Below are positions 51,101-60,700 of a stretch of DNA of 64,000 nucleotides, piece after piece. The stretch is from Leptodactylus fallax (taxonomy: Eukaryota > Chordata > Amphibia > Anura > Leptodactylidae). The translations under genes and the position numbers were made by a program. The notes under the pieces were generated by a model. The model was given only the letters and a program-made list of their open reading frames with translations, made no database searches and had not been told where the DNA came from. Positions within the stretch are counted from its first letter, which is position 1, and each line of letters opens with the position of its first letter. Location of the stretch: contig CAMRHE010000356.1 in assembly GCA_947044405.1 (NCBI GenBank), positions 682,001-746,000 on the forward strand. Direction: 5' to 3'.

Positions 51101-51725
51101 TTCACCTGCCTCCCTACCTCTCTCACTAGTTTTGCACGCTTAAAACTGCTGACATACTGTCTTTAAAAGTTGCGGGTGCCTTTGCCCTGATTTTTTTAAA
51201 TGATATATTTCTTAAAATGCTTTCTCATTGATTTAAGACTGGTAAGATTGCAACACCCAGGCCGCATGGATCTGTTGTTTTTAGCATAGCATATGGAGCC
51301 AGAAGCAGAAAATTCTGTACACCATCAGTGGCTGAGAGCTGCTATTACAGTTCAGCACCCATTCATCTGAATAGCTGTAATAGCTCAGTTGGACAACTAC
51401 AGAGTGTACAGAGCAGTCTGCTTCTGGCTCGGTGCACTGTGCTAAATACAGCTGGTTGAGGCAGGGCCTGGATGATATGCCCCCACTGATCTCAGATTAG
51501 TGACCTGTCCTAAGGATAGGTCTATAATTGTCCATCTTGGAGAACCTTAACATCAGTCAAAATAGCTGATTTTGGCTTAAAAGCTATCTAAGGTGTATAC
51601 CCACCATTACGCCAGTTATGTTATGACTTTTGTTCTTCAACAACATATAATTTATTTATTTTACCTCTTCTAGCAACTAACTGATAAGCGTCAAATGTTT
51701 TTTCTGCACCCATTTCCACCTACTT

Positions 51726-51778
<53 letters not shown>

Positions 51779-54700
51779 TGATAAGAAAAGAAATAATAAA
51801 AGTAAGTAAGTCCATTATTTGATGTGGTCTCTGCTGCTGCCTGTCATCATCTGATAAACACTGAGTCATTTCTTCTAAAAGGACCATATGTTACTTATAA
51901 AAACATTTTCTGTACTTGGATGATGAAAATTTTTATCAGCTACAAAGTATGACTTTACCATATAATAGAAGTCACGGTGAGTCAGTATGATCCAGCGTTT
52001 GCATTTCACTGGCTTTGTTTTTATAGGAAAGCCTGTAGTTCTATACATCGACATATGCTTGTGAATTTGGTCTTTCTCTTTATTGGCCACCATATCACAT
52101 TATAGAGTTGAATCAAATACTGAGATTTTTGTATTGAGAGTTTTGTTTTCCCTTTTAAATAAAGCATAGGCATATAGGACATTGAGACTCTCCAATTCTT
52201 CTGTGTATTGCTGTGCTGTGTATTGTCATGATACTGACTTTAGAAAAGTAATTGAAAACGCTTCAATGACATATAATATGTCAATCTTCAGGAGAAATTG
52301 CAGTGGAAAAGTATAGGAAGAGACAACAGGATGAATATGACATTCCCGGGCCTGAAAAGAGTTCACTAGCTGTTACTCTGATTTGTTTAGCATAAAATAG
52401 GCCATACACAGGAGTTAAAAATTGTCCGTGATGCTGCAACAGTCAGACCATTACCATAACCAACCAAATCAGAGCGGTACTTTAGGAAACTGCACAAATT
52501 TCTCTGATCATATCATACACTTTTATTTTTGGCCCACCCAAAGACCAAAAATTTCAGATTAGTTTTTTTAGTGGACAGAAGTCTACTATAGTAGGCGTTT
52601 ACAGAATTTTTTTTTTTTTTTTTAGACATTATGTATATGGCCAGCTTTATAGTAATTAAGAAATTAGAATTGTATTCTAGTATTTTAAGTGTAAAGTTAT
52701 CTATTGCCCATAGAAATCTTGTTGATGTTTTTTTTAGCCCTTTAGACTTTGATCCATATTTTGTTCATAGTTTCATAGAATTTTTCCTTTATACTGTGTG
52801 CCCTTGTCAATCCATTTTTGCTAATTATTGAAACTGTTTCTAGAAACTAAAGCAATAAGAAAATCGTTTGTCCTTTATCCTTATGTTGTGCTGCAATTTT
52901 CAGTAGGTCCTGTAGTATGCCTTTAGCCTTTTCTTACCTTTGGTATTGCTATTGAACAGAGGATTTTTTTCCAAGAAGTAAAAGTATATCTCTGTGCACA
53001 GTGAACATCTGCTGGTCTCAAGTGCTCAATATCACCTGTGAGTGAAGCCCTTGGCAGCTCGAGTCCCTCTTCAGCATTGCATTAGACAGTATATTATTTA
53101 TTTCTCTTGCTTATTATATAGCAACAATATATTCCACTGTCCCTAAAGGGCTCACAGTCTACATTCCCTATCAGTATATCTCTGGAGTATGGATGGAAAC
53201 CAAAGTACCTGAAGACATAGGGAGAACCTAGAAACTCTATGCAGATCTAACAGAATGGGGGGGTCTCTTGGGATCCGTTGTTGGCTATTGTTAGACAGAT
53301 CCATTCTTATGACCCAGAATAACCGATTAAACGACTCACATGTGAACACATCCTTAGTCAACCTCAAGACCAGAAATCTTCTGAAACTTAATAGATACAA
53401 TGACTGTAGTGATTTTTTTCTTGTGATGGCAGTGGGGTCCTCTTTAAAGGGAATGTTTCATCAGAAAATGGCCTACTGTTAAGAATTTGTTTTTTTTCTG
53501 TTTATTTTTTTTATATAGATATTGACCTGGAAAAGTAAATAAATAGCAATTCTGAAGTCTGTTAGCTTTCACTTTTGCCACTTATGCTAGGTTCATAGTA
53601 GCGCCATGGACCCGAATGAAGGTAAGTCGTCCTGCTAAAATAGCGGTGGCTATAATGGGGTCTACCGTTTCAAAACTAAAAGTCGCGGAGAAGATAGTCC
53701 TCCATGCAGGACTTTTCTCTCTGCTGATTTTCTTCGGTTTCTGCGATGGGGTCTCCAACGGAGACATGAACCAAGCCTGAGTCTCACAATAGGCACTTTC
53801 TGTTCTGTAGAGATCACTTCTCAGCAGTCTTCCCATAATCAGAGACAAGATTACAATGAAAGATATCACCTATGTATAGGTAACACAAGCTCACACCATT
53901 GACATTCCATTACACGGCCATTTTAAGAATACGTTGATTTCAATGTGTCTATTCACTTGTCTGTTTTTAACGGCTTTAAATAAACTGACCTGCTCTATCT
54001 TTGTCTGCTTTCACGGACACACAGATCCAATAGAAATCAATGGATCTGTTTAACTGCTGTAAAACACATTGACATCTATTTTCCATTCATTAGAAACTGA
54101 TCAGTGGGTTGAGTCAAAAAAAGAAAGACCAATAAAATGAATCCATTTGTTTTCATTGACTGTTCAAAACTAATGCAAAACAAATGACACACTGCCATCA
54201 AATATGGAAAAAATGGGACAGATGCAAAGCACCCATCAAAAACTGACATGTTTGTCCATTTTTAATGGCCTTTAGCACTGTCAAAAATGTCACTGTTGTT
54301 TGCATAAGGCCTTAAACTAGCCAGTCTAATGATAAGATATCCGTCATATCTAGTGTGTTTTGACACTGCCTGTCTAAGTTCATGAACTATTAGTAAATCT
54401 GGGCCAGCTTGCTATTTACTGGAAGTACAGGCAAGATACGCCGCCACCACCCCCCAATCATGTAAATAACATTTTTTTAAAAACCAACAATCGGTAATTC
54501 AAAACTGATTAGAAATATAGTGTGTCAGTGTGTAGTTATAGTTATCTAGGTGATACTTTCCCTTTAAGAGGTACATTGAGTCAGCGCTCCCCGGTTGTTG
54601 TGCTAGCTTCATTAGCACAGACTATACCTTTGATCAACTTTGCCAATTAAACTTGTGCCCTGTGTTACCTGGAATTTATGTTTAGTCTAATGAGTTCAGA

Positions 54701-57700
54701 ACAAGAGTGCGTCACTTTAGCCTGAACAGTCGGCTCTTTTTATTAAACCCTTTTCTCCCTTCGTTCTTTTTTCATTCTGTTTCTTTTAATGTGTTATTTT
54801 AGTTTATGGCACCCTGGAAAAATGATCATGTTGTGTGTTGTATATGTCGTGCAAAACGCCTTATAGGGTATATTTAATGGCCATAAAAAGAGACGTTTAA
54901 TATACATGTGTTTTTACTTCATCTGTTTTACTAGGTGTTTGCAATTCTCTTCCGTGCCTTGACAGTAATGCACACTGCCTCTTTATTTCAGCTTCGGCCT
55001 CGTCTTTTATGTCGCCATTTATTTTCCTTTTTTTATGCATTTCCCACACAGCCCCCTATTTAATCTGCTAGCATGTAACATTTTAACTGGATTGGGGCCA
55101 TACAGCTTTCTATAAAAATGACAGAACTTCAGCGTGTTTCACCTTTTCTGGAGTGTTTTGGCTTGCAGGGTTCCTAGCATGCCCCAACCTCTCTTTTATT
55201 ATCCAGAAATAAAATCCTTTTACCTTTTCTTATTATTTTACCTTGTATACACGGTTTACCATCATCTTTCTGGAACTATGAATAGGGCTTTGTTAAGAAC
55301 AGTGTTTTATACTTAGTTTGTTAAGATTTTTTTTTTTCTATTTTTTTTAAATCTGCAATGTTGATCTGACAAATCAGGTTCAGGTACATGAGTGTTACTA
55401 TTGTACTAAAGCTTTGTGTTATAAAGGAGTCATTTGTTTTTGTTGTCTGGCTTTTTGACTGCCTAAACAGCTCTTGTATTGGAATATGACATAAATGTAT
55501 ATCTAACATGCAGTTTAATTAAAAATCTTATTGACATTGAATTTCAATCATACAAGTGATTTGTCTGGCTTTTTTACTTTTCGTACTTGGTTACATCTTG
55601 TTTTTGGTATACCCTATGTATAATCTAGTGCACTGATCACATCATTTATTCTTTTGACCGGTTTCTTTTTTATTTACATTTTACTGATGTCGCAACTTAC
55701 ATAACGTGATATTATAACAAATTCTATTCTTTTTATTTTATTTTTTTTCTTTTTAAACTTAAAAGGAGTCACCTGAACCCATCAGATCAACCCAGCCCTG
55801 CACTCAGGTTAGATTCACCTGACTCATATGATGTTTGTTCCTTGTGAATCGCTGCCTCTGAGGAGATATTGATTTTTTTTTTTTTTTTTGCCAATATGAA
55901 AATGAGTTTATTGGAGCAACCAGGGTGTTACTGTTGCACCAAAAAAATAATTGACAAAGCTCTCATTGCTCCAAAAGCTAATTTGCATATTACATTGCAA
56001 AAACAGTGATATCTTGGCAAATGTGGCACCGATTCACAAGGGGAAAATACTGTTTGACTGAGGTGCATCTAACCTATCTATCTGTGGGGGATTCTGGGTT
56101 CTGGTGAGAGACTCCCTGTAAAAGGCAACTGTAGTAAATTAATATGCCTATGTATGTTTCTTTATACAAACAGAAGAAAAAACAGGCCTTGTTTTCACGC
56201 AAAAAAAAAAAACAAAAAACTTTTTTTTTTTTTTTTTTAGTTCTATAACTGGTCATACACATTAGATGTGTCTAGTGTGTTGGCCAAACCTGCCAATTTC
56301 ATCAGGTCTCGCAAGCCACCTAATGTGTGTGGGGTCCTCCCAACTCTCCTCTGACAGCAGATGTTGGGAGAGTTAAAGGAGTAATTCTGTATCAATCCGT
56401 CATGGTTTTCTAGATCTTTGCTTGCTTTCATTCTTTTTTACTTGCAGTGGGTGAAAGCCTGTCAATGGTCATGTGATGGATACACAGGTGCATGGCTTGT
56501 TACAAGACAGATGTCTGATTACTGTTCTGTGACTGTAACGAGCTGTACACCTGTGTGTCCATCACATAACCATGGACTGATTTTTATGTATGGGAATTAA
56601 GCAATGAATGACAGCAAGCAGACAAATAGGCAACAGAAAGTATGGTACAGATATAGATTGATACAGAAAGTATATTAGATAATTGTATACCATTTCATTA
56701 TGTAAACAATAACAGAGATCTGATAGCAACTTATGCCCCTGTCCATATTCAGAACATATGATTGCTCAGCCAAGCATCCACCAAGTATCTAATGTGTATG
56801 GGCTGCTTAAGATACATATATAGGGCATTAGTATACTTTCTTAAACGTGTAATCTTTTGTGTGCTCTTTCTGCTTGTTAAATTGAATGGGAGCCCCAGTA
56901 GACTGAGACTAATGTGGTTGATGGCAGTCTCTATGCAGAGCTGGATTCTACCTTTGACCTTAAGGTCAAGGCCCCACATAATGGGCCGCAGCCAAAAAGC
57001 ACTGCGGATAAGACCACAGCGGAAATGGATCACGGTTTTTGAAATCGCGGTTTGTCCACTGTGGATATTTTTCTGCAATGTGTGGGATTATCCAGAATTC
57101 CATCTACTTTGCAGGTACTGTAAAATGCCGCAACAAAATTGCAGTATTTACGCTTTGTGGGGCCCCGACCTAAAGAAGTTTTCCAGGGATCGTTAATGAT
57201 GTGCATTTCTATTATTGGTAATTGAACCAGTAAGGCTGAAGTAAGGACCAGGTACAGCTGCAAGTACACTTGCTATTCTGTGTCTGGGAAAAACCCTAAA
57301 ATGGCTGCAAAGCTCAAGACCCTTAGATCTGATGAATAGTGGTGGTCACCTGTATGAATGAACATGATCCTTTTTTTCAAAACCATACACAGAAAAAAAT
57401 GTCATCGTTTGAAAACAATGGGACTGTTATGTGGGAAAACAAACTGAAATCTGTGCCTAAAAAACGCCTTGTGAGCATAGCCTGAAGGAGCTCTCCAGTA
57501 CAGGCAAAAACCTTTAAACAATGCCGCCCTAATGATCTTTGTAAGACTACATATCAAGTGAAGTGGCTGTCAGATGGAATATTCCTGGATTATATCCTCA
57601 TGGTAGATGGACATGAGCCGTTTCTTCTTGGTTCAGGATAGTTCTGCTTGTTTGTCGTGGCCAAAACAGGTGTCTTCAGCATCTAAATAAAATCTAAAAT

Positions 57701-60700
57701 GGGTTTTCCAGGACCTAAATACTGATCAACTATCTTTAGTGTAGTTTATCAATAGCTGATATTTGGGGGACCAACACCTGGAACCCCCACTGATCAGTTG
57801 ATTGAATTAGTAAGTGTTTCGATTATGCCGGAGACAAGTGATGTCACGTGGTCTTTGTGCTGCTCATTCTCATTCAGGTGAATGGGGCTGAGCAGCATTA
57901 CCAAGCACAACCACTATACAATTTATGGCGCTGTGGTTGATGAGCAATAAAAAGGCTGCAGTGCTTGTCCAAACTCTGTGGTCTACTCAAACTGCTTATC
58001 GATGGGGTTCATGACTGTCGGACTCCCAATGACCCAATATAGATGAACTATCTCATAACCAAGGCAGCCATTGAATGACTGCAGGCAGTGATCTTGGATG
58101 AAATTGATAGAGCATGTAAAAACTTCTCAATACACAAGGTATACCAGTTATTTATTGACACTGGAATACCCCTATAAGATACACTATATTATCCTGCAAT
58201 CCAATGTTCTGTTGCAATGTCCCATGTTTCTAATGTTCTGAAAGGCTGCACTAGATCAAAAAAGATTGTTTCCAAGTTGTTTTGCTGAATTCAGAAAGCT
58301 TTGTAGTCTGAGGCTTTTGGTATAATACAGTATAAGGTTTTATATTTCTTTGCCATTTACATGTAGTTAGTGTATTATGTGAATAATTTCTCATATTAGT
58401 CTAAACTAGCTGAAATTGTATAAATGTGTTTAGTAATTGTTAGGTGTTCAGATCAGATATAAAGCACCTGTGCTTCTCGGGTGCTGCTAGTTCTGGTATA
58501 GCTCTCATGCAAATAACTTCACTCCTTGCAGGCCATTAACTCAGGAAGAAATTGCACTGAGACGAGAGCTCGCAAGACAGAAGCACGCTGAAAAGATGGC
58601 AATCAATCAGGGACAGGAGCCGGCTCCTTCCAGCAGTGAATGCCAAGTGCCTGTAAACCGTGAGAGCACCAAAGGCAAGTGTCTGTCCTTACCACTTTAT
58701 TCACTTTTCCCTCCTAGAGTCTTAAGTGAATTTAGTGTAATTTTCTGATCACTGAATGTTCCTACTATACAGGCAGCAATTACACATCATTACATGCCAC
58801 ACAACGTGCTAACAGGCGCTGACACCAGTCTACAGACAACATAATTACCGGCAAATGAGCTGTTTAGGTGGTGTGAGGTGTACGTGGTTAGTGATCAGCT
58901 TATTTATGGCCTGCTCCTACCGGCTCCTTTATTTCTGCCTATCAATCTCAAGTGAATTAGGTATAGAAGGTCCGCAGGGTCTTATATACCATGACTTAGT
59001 ATAAAAGACTTACTGATAACAAAAACTGTGTAGTTTGGGACCTTCTTTTCACATACATCGATTACGGATTACGGTAGACCGCAACAGGTTTAATTGTATT
59101 ACATTTATGATTTTGATGTATGCCATTGTTCGCATTTTTCTTGCAGTATTACAAACTTGGTTCTTTACATTTAATAGACCCCACTTTGTACATGTACAGC
59201 TCCAAAATTGTGGCACATCTGTCACCTTTGGCATGAAGTGGGCTGTAGAGGTCTCCTAGATTTGTATTGTAATTATCCAAACAAGAAATTTGGTCATGGT
59301 AAATTATAGATATGGGAAACTACATAAGTTTTAATATATACTTTTCTAAAGTCCTCCCATATAACTTATAGTCAGCTACCAGTGAATGCATTTGGTTTCT
59401 AATGGAAGAGCACATGATGTTGTTAAAAAAAAAGATAATGGTCTAAAAATTAGCCACAGTGTTGCATTTGTCAGCAGTCCACCCAGTAGAGAAGTTTTAA
59501 GGGTGTGTTCTGACGGCTGGATTTTCACATGGATGTTGGTGTATATTGCAGTCTGAAATCTTCATTAGATCTGCATCTTATTGTCTTCAATGGGAGTTTC
59601 TATTGCCATTCATATAGCTGCAGATGTGAAATTGACAGGTCACTTTTTGCTGCAGATTATACCTGGAAAGCATGGACACCCCTGCCACAGATTGTCCTGA
59701 GGCATTCATATTCTGCTTCCATCACACGGATCATGGATACAATGATTGTTATTGTCAAGGCATGCTGAGAGCTGTAGTTTAACAACAGCTGGGGAGCCAC
59801 AGTTAAGGACCAGGAGCACAGGGCTCTGTGAGAATATGTGCCTTAGACCAGTGCTTCTCAACCTTTTCAAGCAAAGTACCCCGGTGAGAAAATGTCCCAC
59901 CGAGTACCCCCAAAGTAGTGATCACTTAATAAATGCTTTTTTGGAGTTTTTATTAACAATTATGTAAAGGCCCCCTCAGTGCCGCCACATATAGTATAAT
60001 CATCCCCTCAGTGCCCCCACACTCAGTATAATGGCACCACCAGTGCCCACACATGTAAAATAAGAATCCCCACAGTGCAGTAACAGCCCCCATATAATAT
60101 AATGTCCCATAGTAGCCCCTCCATGCAGTATAATGTCCCTGAGGGGCTCCTCCATTAATAAAATCCCACATACATAAGCATTTTCTTCCAATTTTGGGGT
60201 TTTGTCACACACGAACTACAATTATACTCTGAGGGACTCTTCGGATCCTCAGAGTATAATTGGCAGAGGCCGCTGGGAGGTAATCAAACATAAAAACACT
60301 GTTTGTACCTTTCCTGGGCTCTGGCGCTTCTCCCATGTTGCTCCGGCCTACAGAGATGAAGTCAAGCAGTCACGTAGCATATGTGTCATTACCTTATGTG
60401 ATCCATGTGACTGCTTTGACCGAGGCGCCAGGGGTCTTAATGACCACTGATTGGGTCTCGGGGGTCATGTCAGCATCATTAACGATGTAACCCCTGAGGC
60501 CCTATCAGCGGTCTCTTATGCCAGGCAGAAGCGTCGAAAAGAACAGGGAGTCGTTTCAGAGCATAGGCGAGATAACATTGTATTTCATGTTTGATCACCT
60601 CTCCTGACCTTCAACTCATTATACTCTGGGGTCTGAAGAGACCCCACAGTATAATAGCAGTTTTGTTTCGGCTGTATTTGGCCTGCTGGGCGAGAACTCG

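Larger units (their letters stand above)
32752..58531 (+). other. EFL1 intron of 25.8 kb
   Basis: AG at its left end and G at its right end join into AGG (Arg) within the expected KQ-R-PLTQEE sequence, so no coding exon is missing inside it. Repeats are listed separately. Stretches 33129-35097, 35773-39168, 44346-45994, 46535-47271, 49205-51235, 51778-53089, 54311-55755 and 58076-58523 hold no gene I can support; the frames there are short and without family signals. Confidence 0.8.
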
